The notes: generated by a model not told the origin, from the sequence alone. A stretch of 64,000 nt of DNA from Mucilaginibacter sp. (GCA_030445275.1 JAUCSE010000053.1:1-64000); one strand, 5' to 3'; shown: positions 41,200 to 51,150, counted from the stretch's first letter. Numbers and translations: made by a program.

Positions 41200-41376
41200 A
41201 TGAAAAGGCAAAGAACAAAAAGACTGATCAGGAGGATCAACACGATCTGTGATTTCAACATTCCGTACCCGAATAACAATTTCAGCGAGACCGATCCGCC
41301 GACCGGAACGGATCCAACTAATACAACAGTTACCAGTATAACGACTATTAGCAGCCCTATTGTTTTGAAAGGTTAA
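41200..41376 (+). CDS. small Thr/Ser-rich peptide, candidate RiPP precursor
   Basis: 58 aa from ATG 41200: MKRQRTKRLIRRINTICDFNIPYPNNNFSETDPPTGTDPTNTTVTSITTISSPIVLKG; basic N-terminal half, Thr/Ser-dense C-terminal half; divergent from the LytTR kinase gene. Confidence 0.4.
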   Translation: MKRQRTKRLIRRINTICDFNIPYPNNNFSETDPPTGTDPTNTTVTSITTISSPIVLKG

Positions 41377-41420
41377 ATAATTGTTAATATTTCATTAATA
41401 AGCACTATAAGCCGGCTTTT

Positions 41421-42638
41421 TTGATCATTTCCTCAAAGATTACGGGGGCCTGGAGTGCTCAACAAGTATTTATTTTGTTTAGATCAGCATTATACGATAT
41501 AGAAAAGTTCGTTAGGGAAGCGCTCGATTTACAGGATCAAGCCAGTAAAGCGGGAACTGCAAGGCAAGCGGAGACGTTCAAATCCCTGTGCACCAAACTG
41601 AAGGATAGATGGATACGGGAAATTTTTAGTTCAGCTAAAGAACAGATCATAACCCGGTATATTCAGTTCCATCAGGCCGGTATCACCAGGATGTCCAATG
41701 ACATTAGCCGGCGGTTGGAGCTGATTAATTTCCCGATAAACAGTAAAAACAGCGGATTGGCATTTTATCAGGAAATATTAACAGAACTGGAGCTGCTCCT
41801 TTCCTTTTTGAGACACCAGTGCTACTCCTATTTCGATATGAATTACCAGGTATCCATTTTTCATGGTAAGCAACACTATGATTATATCCTTAAAAATCTG
41901 ACGGAACTGGAAGCCGGGCCGGAATCGGCCATTGAACAGGCACTGATAAACGCGATTTCCCTATCTGCACAAGAATCAGCGAAAGAAGCCCTTTACTCCG
42001 GCATAAGCTACCGCCAGCTGTCTCAAAATACTGGCTTGCTGGGTTTGATACGCCAAGTGCTTTACCCGAAAGCGGGTACTTCTACCATGCAACTGGCCAG
42101 CGTGTTATATAAACACAATCTGAACACACTACATTTCTCCAGCTGGTTTAGGGATTACTACCTAAACCAGCTCATTGAACTTGCTAATCATCACGATAAA
42201 GAAAAATGGCTGAGTGTAGAAATCAAACGGTTGAGCGCCATTTTCGTCGATCCGGAAAAATCTTTTGAACAGGAATTGCCCTCCATTGATCAACAAATCC
42301 TACCCTGGCTACAAATACAATTAGCCGGCATTCAGGGAAAGCCTGCAAAAGCGAAGATCAAACCAAACGGCAACGGCCCTATGCCGCTGGTATTGTCCGT
42401 ACCCCAATTCGCCATGTTTATCCGTATTTTCCAGCAAACGGGATGCTTCCCTGTTCCTAATGCATCCAGGATCATGCGGTTCTTTACCCGGCATTTTACC
42501 ACAAAAAAACAGCCTGACATTTCCATCAAAAGTTTCAACCATGCCTTTTACAGCATGGACCAATCGACGGCCGCGGTAGTTCGAGATTACCTTCAAAAGA
42601 TGATCAATTATGTTAATAAAACCTATTTCCCCAAATAA
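41421..42638 (+). CDS. conserved hypothetical protein of conjugative element (RteC-neighbour)
   Basis: 405-aa ORF in operon-like arrangement ahead of rteC; C-terminal 'SVPQFAMFIRIFQQTGCFPVPNASRIMRFFTRHFTTKKQPDISIKSFNHAFY' reminiscent of RteC-associated proteins. Confidence 0.55.
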   Translation: MIISSKITGAWSAQQVFILFRSALYDIEKFVREALDLQDQASKAGTARQAETFKSLCTKLKDRWIREIFSSAKEQIITRYIQFHQAGITRMSNDISRRLELINFPINSKNSGLAFYQEILTELELLLSFLRHQCYSYFDMNYQVSIFHGKQHYDYILKNLTELEAGPESAIEQALINAISLSAQESAKEALYSGISYRQLSQNTGLLGLIRQVLYPKAGTSTMQLASVLYKHNLNTLHFSSWFRDYYLNQLIELANHHDKEKWLSVEIKRLSAIFVDPEKSFEQELPSIDQQILPWLQIQLAGIQGKPAKAKIKPNGNGPMPLVLSVPQFAMFIRIFQQTGCFPVPNASRIMRFFTRHFTTKKQPDISIKSFNHAFYSMDQSTAAVVRDYLQKMINYVNKTYFPK

Positions 42639-42729
42639 AGCCATATGAAAAATTAATACGCACAGGAATTGTTAGGTGCACCTGTTTCGGTTAACAGGTG
42701 GCAAACCTGGTCATTTAGAAAAATGAATT

Positions 42730-43566
42730 ATGATTTCGAAATTTAGTGATCGATTATACGCTGATCTGAATAAAGATCTGAATGCGCTGGCGCTGGAAGA
42801 GGATTTAATGGTAAAACGGCTGGAAAAATCAATCCATGTCTGCCTTAAATATCTCCGAAAACTGAAAGACTATTGTAAATTGAATGATCCGGCAACCCGG
42901 GAGGAGGAGATCCGGTTTTTCAAGCAGATCAAACCCAAGTTCAAATGCCAGCTTATTTTTTACCAGTCCCTGCTGAACATCGAGATCCGTAAGCCTATAG
43001 GCGACGGCAAGGTGGTTGCGGATTACTATGGTAATGAGATCAATATCCTCAACCATTTTTTCACGAGCAATTTAACCTTCTACCAATATGTGCGTACACA
43101 GGGAGCTTACCTTGATGAATACTACTTTGTCCGGGGCAATTATGATGTACACCTCGATCCGGATCAATGTGTGATCGATTTTGATCCGGCCTTTAGTACG
43201 ACACATGATCATAAACTGGCCCAGGTACTGGCCAGTGTATTATTGGAGGAACACCTGGTACAATCTATTGCCAAGATCAATCAAAAAGAAGCGATCGTGA
43301 AAATCGATGCTGAATTCAAGGACTTTGACTGGAAACAAACGAAAGTCGCCCTGATTGAACTAATCTACAGCTGGCATGCTACAGAAGCATTCGGTAAGAA
43401 AAACCTCAAGAGCATCGTCAAGTTTATTGAAAGAGCCTTTAATATTTCCCTTGGAAACTTTTATGACACTTATGACTGGCTTTGCGGCCGCCCTTGTCCG
43501 ACCTCCTATATCGATGAAATGAAGGAAGCTTTTTTAACGCGGCTTCAGAAAAAACTAAAATATTAA
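42730..43566 (+). CDS. rteC: RteC-domain protein (regulator of conjugative element excision)
   Basis: 'EIRFFKQIKPKFKCQLIFYQSLLNIE', 'YVRTQGAYLDEYYFVRG', C-terminal 'RAFNISLGNFYDTYDWLCGRPCPTSYIDEMKEAFLTRLQKK'. Confidence 0.9.
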   Translation: MISKFSDRLYADLNKDLNALALEEDLMVKRLEKSIHVCLKYLRKLKDYCKLNDPATREEEIRFFKQIKPKFKCQLIFYQSLLNIEIRKPIGDGKVVADYYGNEINILNHFFTSNLTFYQYVRTQGAYLDEYYFVRGNYDVHLDPDQCVIDFDPAFSTTHDHKLAQVLASVLLEEHLVQSIAKINQKEAIVKIDAEFKDFDWKQTKVALIELIYSWHATEAFGKKNLKSIVKFIERAFNISLGNFYDTYDWLCGRPCPTSYIDEMKEAFLTRLQKKLKY

Positions 43567-43572
43567 ACAGGT

Positions 43573-43600
43573 AAAAAGCGGTTCAGGCCGCTTTTTTTTT
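43573..43600 (+). terminator. Rho-independent terminator after rteC
   Basis: AAAAAGCGG TTCAGG CCGCTTTTTTTTTT. Confidence 0.88.
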
Positions 43601-43719
43601 TACAAAATGAAAATAGTTGCAGTCCGAGTCGGATTAACTCGGAGTGTTTAAAAAGGGCGGTTCCTGAATTTTGTGTTGTCGCCGGTGATAATGGAGTCAC
43701 CGGTTAAAACTAAGAATTT

Positions 43720-44286
43720 ATGCTCCACCAAATCTCCTGGCAAGCCTATGTGCTCAGCATTATCCTGCTACTCATTCTGTATTACGGGTATGTAGGTGTA
43801 GTTTTTTACAGGACCGAGATCCTGGCATTCTATTTTCGTATTTCGGGGAGGCAAGCTACCCTCGAAGTAAATGACGATCGCCTTATCCCTGTTCCGGAAT
43901 ATGAGATCATGGGCGCGGCGAAACCGGACGATACACGATCCATCCGGGAAGAAAACATCGAATTCGGCCCCACAGACAATCCCGACGACCTGACTACAGA
44001 AGAACAAGAAGCAATTGTTATTCCAACAGGCACGGACAGCAGGCAAATCAGCCAGTTTTCGGAAATGATCGCTGAGGTCAAAACCCTGATCCGGGTTATC
44101 AATGAATCCGCAGAAACCCGCGAAAACTTCGAAATGCTGTTTAAGCTCATCGTCCAGAAGTACCATGAACTGGGAGGCACTCCCTACCAGCACCAGATCA
44201 ACGAATTCCTGTTGGAAGAAAGCGAAGGTCAGTTCCCTTTTGAGATCACTTCCGCAGAACTGGAAGCCTACTGGAACAATCATTAA
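43720..44286 (+). CDS. membrane-anchored hypothetical protein of conjugation module
   Basis: Single N-terminal TM, acidic cytoplasmic region; immediately upstream of traE. Confidence 0.6.
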   Translation: MLHQISWQAYVLSIILLLILYYGYVGVVFYRTEILAFYFRISGRQATLEVNDDRLIPVPEYEIMGAAKPDDTRSIREENIEFGPTDNPDDLTTEEQEAIVIPTGTDSRQISQFSEMIAEVKTLIRVINESAETRENFEMLFKLIVQKYHELGGTPYQHQINEFLLEESEGQFPFEITSAELEAYWNNH

Positions 44287-44304
44287 CCCCTAAAAATCAG
44301 GACT

Positions 44305-44649
44305 ATGAAAATTCATATTTTGAAAATCGCAAAGGATAAAATAAAAGCCGCGGTTAGATTCCTGGCTGCTTTGGCGACTACCACATTACTGGCTGTTCAA
44401 AAGTTATGGGCCGCAGACGGTAACGCCGGGATCAACGAAGCGACTACCCAAGTCAAAAGTTATTTCGACACCGGTACCAATCTCATGTACGCCATCGGGG
44501 CAATCGTCGGTCTCGTCGGTGCCATTAAAGTATACAAAAAATGGAATGATGGTGAACATGATACCGGTAAGGTTGCCTCCAGCTGGTTTGGAAGCTGCAT
44601 TTTCCTGGTCGTGGTTGCGACCGTACTTAAATCATTTTTTGGAGTTTGA
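44305..44649 (+). CDS. traE: DUF4134 / TraE-family conjugative transposon protein
   Basis: 'INEATTQVKSYFDTGTNLMYAIGAIVGLVGAIKVYKKWNDGEHDTGKVASSWFGSCIFLVV'. Confidence 0.9.
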   Translation: MKIHILKIAKDKIKAAVRFLAALATTTLLAVQKLWAADGNAGINEATTQVKSYFDTGTNLMYAIGAIVGLVGAIKVYKKWNDGEHDTGKVASSWFGSCIFLVVVATVLKSFFGV

Positions 44650-44671
44650 TCAAATCAAAGGAGGATATATA

Positions 44672-44986
44672 ATGGCCATTTATCAGATCAATAAGGGGAT
44701 CAACAAACCGATTGAGTTCAAGGGATTGAAAGCCCAATATATAGGATACCTCGGTGGCGGCCTGGTTGTACTGCTCATCCTATTTGCCGTCATGTATATC
44801 ACCGGTCTGCCGGTGTACCTCTGTGTTACCATCATTGTAGCATTGGGCGGCGGGTTGTTTTACCAGGTCTTTCAGCTGAGTCATAAATATGGTCAATACG
44901 GGCTGATGAAAAAAACAGCTAAACGTTACCTCCCCGGATACCTCAAGTTCAATTCGAGAAAACTTTTTATTCATCTAAAAAAATAA
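44672..44986 (+). CDS. traF: DUF4133 / TraF-family conjugative transposon protein
   Basis: 'YQINKGINKPIEFKGLKAQYIGYLGGGLVVLLILFAVMYITG'; RBS-like AAAGGAGG just upstream of ATG 44672. Confidence 0.9.
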   Translation: MAIYQINKGINKPIEFKGLKAQYIGYLGGGLVVLLILFAVMYITGLPVYLCVTIIVALGGGLFYQVFQLSHKYGQYGLMKKTAKRYLPGYLKFNSRKLFIHLKK

Positions 44987-44989
44987 ATC

Positions 44990-47443
44990 ATGGGTATTTT
45001 CAGTAATGCGGAACGCGTGTTCCCGGTTTATAAGGTCGAGCATGACTGCATGGTATCCGCCTACGGCGACCTCACTATCGCATACCAGGTGATGCTGCCC
45101 GAGATCTTTACCTTGTCCGAAGCCGATTATGAAACCTACCATCATGCCTGGATCAGGGCGATCAAGGTTTTGCCGAAACACAGTATTGTACACAAGCAGG
45201 ACATTTTTATTAAAAATCATTACCGGGGCGCTAAAAACACCGAAAGCACGTTTCTGACGACTGCAGCTGACAAACATTTTAATGGCCGGCCCTTCCTGGA
45301 CCACACCTGTTATATCATGCTGACGAAGAAAGCCGACGACCGAAAACAGGCCAACAGCGCGTTTTCCGGTATCATGCGCAAAAGTATTGTTCCCCGGCAG
45401 ACTACCGATCCCCGGGCATTACCCGAATTTCTGGAAAAAGCCGGACAGTTTGAACGCATACTAAAGGATTGCAGTTTCATCAGCCTTACCCGGCTGAACA
45501 ATGACGAACTCAGCGGTACCCGGGACCGGCCGGGCATTATAGAACAATACTGTTTTTTACTGGATAAAAATGATCGTCCCCTGCTCAAGGATGTGCATCT
45601 GAAGGACGATATCAGGATTGGCGACCAGCATGCACGGTTATTCACCCTTGGCGATGCCGAAGATATGCCCTCGCTATGCGGCAACAGGATCACTTACGAA
45701 AAGTTCAGCACTGATCAGACCAAGTTCCCCATCGGTTTTGCCAGCCAGCTGAATTTACTGCTGGACTGCAACCACATTTATAACCAGTACCTGTTTATTG
45801 AAGATAGCGGAAAGATATTGAAACAACTGGAGGCTAAAAAACTAAGGCTGCAATCCCTGTCCGCTTATAGCCGGGAAAACGCGATCGGCCGGGACGCGAC
45901 CAATGATTTTCTGAACGAGGCAATCAGCCAGCAGCGCCTGCCGGTAAAGGCACATTTTAACGTTCTGGTCTGGACAGATCAGCGGGAAGGCCTGCAGGAC
46001 ATCAAAAACCAGGTAGGTTCCGCCATGGCACAGCTCGGGGCGAGCAGTAAGCTGGAATCTGACGGGGCTGCCCAGATCTGGTGGGCAGGCATTCCCGGCA
46101 ATGCCGCCGACTTTCCGATGAATGACACGCTGGATACCTTCCTGGAACAAGGAACCTGTTTTCTGAACCTGGAAGGCAACTATCGGAGCGACCCGCCATC
46201 GGAAGGCATCCGGTTTTGTGACCGGCTTTCCGGGAAACCGGTATTTCTGGACCTCTTCGACTCGCCCAGAAAAAAAGGGATAACCTCCAATATGGGGATG
46301 TTGGTCTGCGGTACATCCGGTGGCGGGAAAAGTATGACGGTCAATCATATCCTGCGCACGCTTTACGACCAGGGCGCCCACTGTGTTACAGTTGACATCG
46401 GCGGCAGCTATAAGGGTCTTTGTGAATTGGTTGGCGGTTATTATTTCACCTACGAGGAAAACAACCCGATCCGGTTTAATCCCTTTTATATACCCGCAGG
46501 ACAATCACTGGATACCGAAAAGAAGGAAAGCCTTAAAGCGCTGCTCGTGACCTTGTGGAAGCAGGAAAACGAAAGCTTTAATCGCAGTGAATATGTCGCG
46601 CTATCCAACGCCTTGCAGGGCTATTACGAGCACCTGCAAAAAAACACGACTATATTCCCCTGTTTCAATTCCTTTTATGAATACCTGGAAGGCACCTATT
46701 CCCTGATCCTGAAGACACACAAAGTGAAGGATAAAGACTTCGACCTCGATAATTTCCTTTACGTACTCCGCCCCTATTACAAAAGCGGTGAGTTTGATTA
46801 CCTGCTGAACTCAACAGAGAACATCGATCTACTGGAACAGCGTTTCGTGGTGATAGAGCTGGATAATATCAAAGACCACCCTATCCTTTTCCCGGTCGTT
46901 ACCCTGATCGTGATGGAAATGTTCCTGTCTAAAATGCGTAAACTGAAGGGCATCCGCAAGGTATTGACCATTGACGAGGCCTGGAAAGCCATTGCCAATT
47001 CCGGGATGGCAGGATTCATCCAGTATGCCTTCAAGACGATGCGGAAGTTTAACGGGATACCGAATGTCGTGTCCCAGGAACTGGATGACCTGGTCAGTTC
47101 ACCCATCGTCAAAGATGCCATTATCAATAATGCCGCCATTAAGATCCTGATGGATATGCGCGGGTACCTTAATAAGTTCGACAAACTGCAGGCCACGCTC
47201 GGTATGTCTGACAAGGGAAAAACGCAGGTTTTGTCCGTCAATAAGGATAACCGGGATATTTATATAGACCTCGGCGGTCAGGTCATGAAGGTCGTCAAAA
47301 ATGAACTGTGCCCCGAAGAATACTTTGCCTATACCACGGAAGGCAAAGAGCGGGTAAGGGTCCAGGAACTAGCGGCTATTCACGGAGGGATTGAAAAGGG
47401 TATCTCCGCCATGGTCAGGGAACAGCAACAAAAAACAGTATAA
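44990..47443 (+). CDS. traG: TraG-family conjugation ATPase (VirB4-like)
   Basis: Walker A 'CGTSGGGKSMTVNHILRTLY', Walker B region 'KVLTIDEAWKAIAN'. Confidence 0.95.
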   Translation: MGIFSNAERVFPVYKVEHDCMVSAYGDLTIAYQVMLPEIFTLSEADYETYHHAWIRAIKVLPKHSIVHKQDIFIKNHYRGAKNTESTFLTTAADKHFNGRPFLDHTCYIMLTKKADDRKQANSAFSGIMRKSIVPRQTTDPRALPEFLEKAGQFERILKDCSFISLTRLNNDELSGTRDRPGIIEQYCFLLDKNDRPLLKDVHLKDDIRIGDQHARLFTLGDAEDMPSLCGNRITYEKFSTDQTKFPIGFASQLNLLLDCNHIYNQYLFIEDSGKILKQLEAKKLRLQSLSAYSRENAIGRDATNDFLNEAISQQRLPVKAHFNVLVWTDQREGLQDIKNQVGSAMAQLGASSKLESDGAAQIWWAGIPGNAADFPMNDTLDTFLEQGTCFLNLEGNYRSDPPSEGIRFCDRLSGKPVFLDLFDSPRKKGITSNMGMLVCGTSGGGKSMTVNHILRTLYDQGAHCVTVDIGGSYKGLCELVGGYYFTYEENNPIRFNPFYIPAGQSLDTEKKESLKALLVTLWKQENESFNRSEYVALSNALQGYYEHLQKNTTIFPCFNSFYEYLEGTYSLILKTHKVKDKDFDLDNFLYVLRPYYKSGEFDYLLNSTENIDLLEQRFVVIELDNIKDHPILFPVVTLIVMEMFLSKMRKLKGIRKVLTIDEAWKAIANSGMAGFIQYAFKTMRKFNGIPNVVSQELDDLVSSPIVKDAIINNAAIKILMDMRGYLNKFDKLQATLGMSDKGKTQVLSVNKDNRDIYIDLGGQVMKVVKNELCPEEYFAYTTEGKERVRVQELAAIHGGIEKGISAMVREQQQKTV

Positions 47444-47460
47444 ACTAAAATCAACATGTC

Positions 47461-47832
47461 ATGAAAACACTGAAACTTCTTTTACTGATCAGCTGCATGC
47501 TGATCATTGCAGGCTGTAAAAGTGGTACACCATCCACCATATCCGGCATCTATGTGACTTCCTTTAAACAGGAATTCAGCATGGGCAACGATACACTGAT
47601 CATCGAAGCGTATCATTTAAGCAGCGGAACTTATCAGGTGGAAAGAAAGTCAGGCTACCATAGGATAAGGAACGGGCAGCTAATGCCTAAGGAATACAAT
47701 CAACGGAAATGGATGGCCACCTTCGATCAGGACAGGTTCATATTACAGGAAACAGCATATGGCAAGCAAATCTATTTCAAGCCTGATCTGAAGAGTTTGT
47801 CCTTCGGCTGGACCTATCACAAAATAAACTAA
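47461..47832 (+). CDS. small lipoprotein of conjugation module
   Basis: Lipobox 'MLIIAGCKSG', 123 aa between traG and traI-like genes. Confidence 0.65.
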   Translation: MKTLKLLLLISCMLIIAGCKSGTPSTISGIYVTSFKQEFSMGNDTLIIEAYHLSSGTYQVERKSGYHRIRNGQLMPKEYNQRKWMATFDQDRFILQETAYGKQIYFKPDLKSLSFGWTYHKIN

Positions 47833-47847
47833 GTAAACCCATAAACA

Positions 47848-48579
47848 ATGAAAATTTACTCCCGTCAATCCGGCGGGGGAAGGGAGGTATTTATGAAAAT
47901 TTTCAAGATAACATTACCGGTAAGCCTGGCATTCGTGCTGATTTCCATCTCCGCTGAAAGAGCGCATGCACAGGTGGTCATTACCGATGTGATCAAAGCG
48001 GCAGCCACGAAGGTCATCAAAGCGATAGACCTGAAAGTCCAACGGATGCAGAACAAGACCATCTGGCTGCAGAACGCCCAAAAGGCCCTGGAAAACCAGC
48101 TCTCCAAACTCCGGCTTGACGAAATCACCGGGTGGACCGATCAGCAAAGGCAATTATACAGCAATTATTACAATGAGCTCTGGCAGATCAAATCCGTGAT
48201 CTCTTATTACGAACGGATCAAAGACATGACGGTGAAACAGGTGGCGATGGTCAGGGAGTACCGGCAAGCCTGGAGCGTGCTCAGGCGGGATGCACATTTC
48301 AGTCCTTCAGAGCTCATTTACATGGAGCAGGTCTACGCAGGTATGCTGGATGCCAGCCTGAAAAACCTTGATCAGATCATGCTGGCCGTTAACGGCTACA
48401 AAACTCAGATGACCGATGAGCAGCGGCTGGAGCTGATCAATCATGCGGGTGACCGGCTCGACGAAAATTACGATGACCTCCGGCGGTTCAACAACCAGAA
48501 CATCATGCTGAGCCTGCACCGGAGTAAGGACCTTAACGATACGCAAACCATCCAATTACTATATGGAAACCATGAATGA
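47848..48579 (+). CDS. TraI-like conjugative transposon protein
   Basis: Exported, helical 'KVIKAIDLKVQRMQNKTIWLQNAQKALENQLSKLRLDEITGWTDQQRQLYSNYYNELWQIK'. Confidence 0.75.
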   Translation: MKIYSRQSGGGREVFMKIFKITLPVSLAFVLISISAERAHAQVVITDVIKAAATKVIKAIDLKVQRMQNKTIWLQNAQKALENQLSKLRLDEITGWTDQQRQLYSNYYNELWQIKSVISYYERIKDMTVKQVAMVREYRQAWSVLRRDAHFSPSELIYMEQVYAGMLDASLKNLDQIMLAVNGYKTQMTDEQRLELINHAGDRLDENYDDLRRFNNQNIMLSLHRSKDLNDTQTIQLLYGNHE

Positions 48580-49255
48580 AATCAAAAAAAACGCCGGTAT
48601 ACTCAGAATGCGTGCCGGCGGCCTGCTCGTCTATACCCTGTTTACGGCAATTGCTTCGGGTATGGCAGCAAAGGCGGAGGCACAAACCTTCGCGGAATGG
48701 TTCAAACAGAAGAGCACCCAGAAAAAATACCTGTTGCAGCAGATCGCAGCCCTACAGGTATATGGCGGATATCTGAAAAAGGGTTACGAGATCGCCGGTC
48801 ATGGCTTCGGGTCTATTTCCGGGTATCTCCGTTCGGAAAACGGGCTGCATTCGGGCTATTATCAAAAGTTGGAAACAGCGAGTCCACTGGTTAGAAACAA
48901 TCCTCAGGTCAAAGAAATTTTAGCATGGCAGGCCGATATTATTAACCGGCTTAGCGCCATGGATGCTATTTCCGGTCTTTCGAAGGATGAAAAGAATTAT
49001 CTCGCCGATGTCAGGAACGCCGTCTTAAAAGACTGTGACGGGCAGATCAGCCAATTGCAAAATGTATTGACAGACGGCCAACTGGAAATGAACGATTCGG
49101 AACGGTTGGGGCTAATCGCCACCATTCACCGGGCTATGCAGGAAAATCTCCGTTTTGCTTCGGCTTTCACCGAACAGGTCAAGATCTACGCATTACAACG
49201 CCGGAAGGAGTACAAGGACATCGCTGCCGGCAAGGCGCTTTATACCATTCATTAA
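48563..49255 (+). CDS. TerB/TraI-like exported helical protein of conjugation module
   Basis: 'QKKYLLQQIAALQVYGGYLKKGYEIAGHGFGSISGYL', overlaps the previous gene by 17 bp. Confidence 0.7.
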   Translation: METMNEIKKNAGILRMRAGGLLVYTLFTAIASGMAAKAEAQTFAEWFKQKSTQKKYLLQQIAALQVYGGYLKKGYEIAGHGFGSISGYLRSENGLHSGYYQKLETASPLVRNNPQVKEILAWQADIINRLSAMDAISGLSKDEKNYLADVRNAVLKDCDGQISQLQNVLTDGQLEMNDSERLGLIATIHRAMQENLRFASAFTEQVKIYALQRRKEYKDIAAGKALYTIH

Positions 49256-49265
49256 ACCAAGAGTC

Positions 49266-49913
49266 ATGAGAAATTTATTAAGATTGCTCGTTAGCTTCCT
49301 ATTGCCAACAGCGTTGTGCTATAATCCCGGGCGTGCCGGTGCACAGCGCCAGGAACTGCAACAACTAATCCTGGATATTGAAAAGCTTACCCAATTCAAA
49401 AGCATCCTGTCTGACATGAAGACAGGCTACCAGATCTACGCGCAAGGATATGGAACCATTTCCAATTTGTCCAAAGGAAACTTTGACCTGCACCATATTT
49501 ACCTGGGCAGTTTAATGGCCATCAACCCTTCCATCAGGAATTATGGAAGGATCGCTGAGATCATTTCTATGCAGGCCAGCCTGGTGAGTGAATATCGAAA
49601 CGCCAGTTCCCGGTTCCGGCAAAGCGGTAGTTTCAACATTTCGGAGCTCAGCTATATGGCTGACGTTTACGCCAGGTTATTGAAGGAGAGCCTGGATGAT
49701 CTGCTGGAACTCACTAATATCATCACCGCGAATAAACTGCGGATGTCCGATACCGAACGGATCAAAGCCATTGACCGGCTCTACGCAACAAGCTCGGATA
49801 AGCTGCAGTTCCTGCGTTCCTTTAACAGGCAGGGTGTTTTGCTTTCTATCCAGAGAACAAAGGATGCCGCTGACAACAGGACGATGAAGCAACTCTATGG
49901 TCTAACCAACTAA
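49266..49913 (+). CDS. TerB/TraI-like exported helical protein of conjugation module
   Basis: 'QELQQLILDIEKLTQFKSILSDMKTGYQIYAQGYGTISNLSKGNFDLHHIYLGSL'; Met at 49266 preferred over the track start at 49155. Confidence 0.75.
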   Translation: MRNLLRLLVSFLLPTALCYNPGRAGAQRQELQQLILDIEKLTQFKSILSDMKTGYQIYAQGYGTISNLSKGNFDLHHIYLGSLMAINPSIRNYGRIAEIISMQASLVSEYRNASSRFRQSGSFNISELSYMADVYARLLKESLDDLLELTNIITANKLRMSDTERIKAIDRLYATSSDKLQFLRSFNRQGVLLSIQRTKDAADNRTMKQLYGLTN

Positions 49914-49923
49914 TTCGTCACGT

Positions 49924-51129
49924 ATGAAAAAGAAATTATTATTAACCGCTTTGCTAGCGGTATCGGGAGTGGTTTTTCCTTTATTTTCCCATGCGGAAGG
50001 ACTGGCCAATGATATCCATGGTTTACAAAATACACTTGACGGCGTTTACGATGACATGCTGCCGATGTGTGGGCAACTCATCGGTATCGGTCGTGCCATC
50101 GCGGGTTTTGGTGCATTATTATTTATCAGTTTCCGGGTCTGGAGGCAGATCGCGAATGCGGAACCCATCGACTTTTATCCCTTGATGAGGCCCTTCGCCC
50201 TGGGCATGGCCCTGATTATTTTCCCGGGTGTTATTGCCATTATCAACGGCATCATGCAGCCTACAGTGACCGCGACCGGCGGCATGGTTCAAAACTCGGA
50301 TGCCGCGATCGCCAGATTGCTGGCGGCAAAGGAAGCCGCTATAAAGCAAACGGATACCTGGCAAATGTATGAGGGTGAAGGAGGAGACGGAGATCGGGCG
50401 GCGTGGTACAAATACACCCATCCAAAAGATCCCGCTGGAACCGATGAAGGCATATTCGAAAGTGTCGGCAATGACATGAAGTTCGCTATGGCCAAAGCAT
50501 CCTATAACTTTCGCAATACGGTCAAACAATGGATGTCGGAAGTACTGCAGGTAGTATACGAAGCAGCAGCTTTATGCATCAATACCATCCGGACCTTCTA
50601 CCTCATTGTGCTCGCTATTCTTGGCCCTATTGTATTTGGATTGGCGGTCTTCGACGGTTTCCAACACACCCTATCCGTGTGGCTCGCTAAATACATCAAT
50701 GTCTTCTTATGGCTGCCGGTCGCCAACATTTTCGGCGCGATCATTGGCAAGGTCCAGGAAAATATGCTCAAGCTGGATATTTCCCAGGTTCAGAACGCCG
50801 GTGACACCTTTTTCAGCTCGACTGATACCGCTTACCTGATCTTCCTGATTATCGGCATTATCGGTTATTTCACCGTTCCCGGAATAGCGGGTTATATCGT
50901 CCATGCCGGTGGAGGCAATGGCCTGTTACAAAAAGTTAACACCTTAGTCAGCCACTCCTCTGGTGCCGCTATGACCGGTGGGTCCATGGCGGGGAAACAG
51001 ATGGCGAACGGCGCCATCAACCTTGCTACCGCGCCGGGGGACTTCATCCAAGGTTACCAAAGTGCGGGCAAGTCAAACCAGGCAGATAGCTATCAGGCGA
51101 ACAGGTTATCCGGAGATAAGGAGATTTAG
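49924..51129 (+). CDS. traJ: TraJ-family conjugative transposon membrane protein
   Basis: Signal, multiple TMs, 'HGLQNTLDGVYDDMLPMCGQLIGIGRAIAGFGALLFISFRVWRQIANAEPIDFYPLMRPFALGMALIIFPGVI'. Confidence 0.93.
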   Translation: MKKKLLLTALLAVSGVVFPLFSHAEGLANDIHGLQNTLDGVYDDMLPMCGQLIGIGRAIAGFGALLFISFRVWRQIANAEPIDFYPLMRPFALGMALIIFPGVIAIINGIMQPTVTATGGMVQNSDAAIARLLAAKEAAIKQTDTWQMYEGEGGDGDRAAWYKYTHPKDPAGTDEGIFESVGNDMKFAMAKASYNFRNTVKQWMSEVLQVVYEAAALCINTIRTFYLIVLAILGPIVFGLAVFDGFQHTLSVWLAKYINVFLWLPVANIFGAIIGKVQENMLKLDISQVQNAGDTFFSSTDTAYLIFLIIGIIGYFTVPGIAGYIVHAGGGNGLLQKVNTLVSHSSGAAMTGGSMAGKQMANGAINLATAPGDFIQGYQSAGKSNQADSYQANRLSGDKEI

Positions 51130-51150
51130 TAACCCTTAAAATCAATCATC

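Noticed and set aside
42679-42700. CACCTGTT/AACAGGTG hairpin upstream of rteC
   Set aside because: Short stem, no T tract, no second copy seen; too weak to claim as a regulatory element.
43768-44283. 171-aa and overlapping 116-aa minus-strand ORFs
   Set aside because: Antisense to the tra membrane-protein gene, with no RBS or family signal.
45842-46504. 220-aa minus-strand ORF inside traG
   Set aside because: Fully antisense to the well-supported TraG ATPase; composition typical of shadow ORFs.
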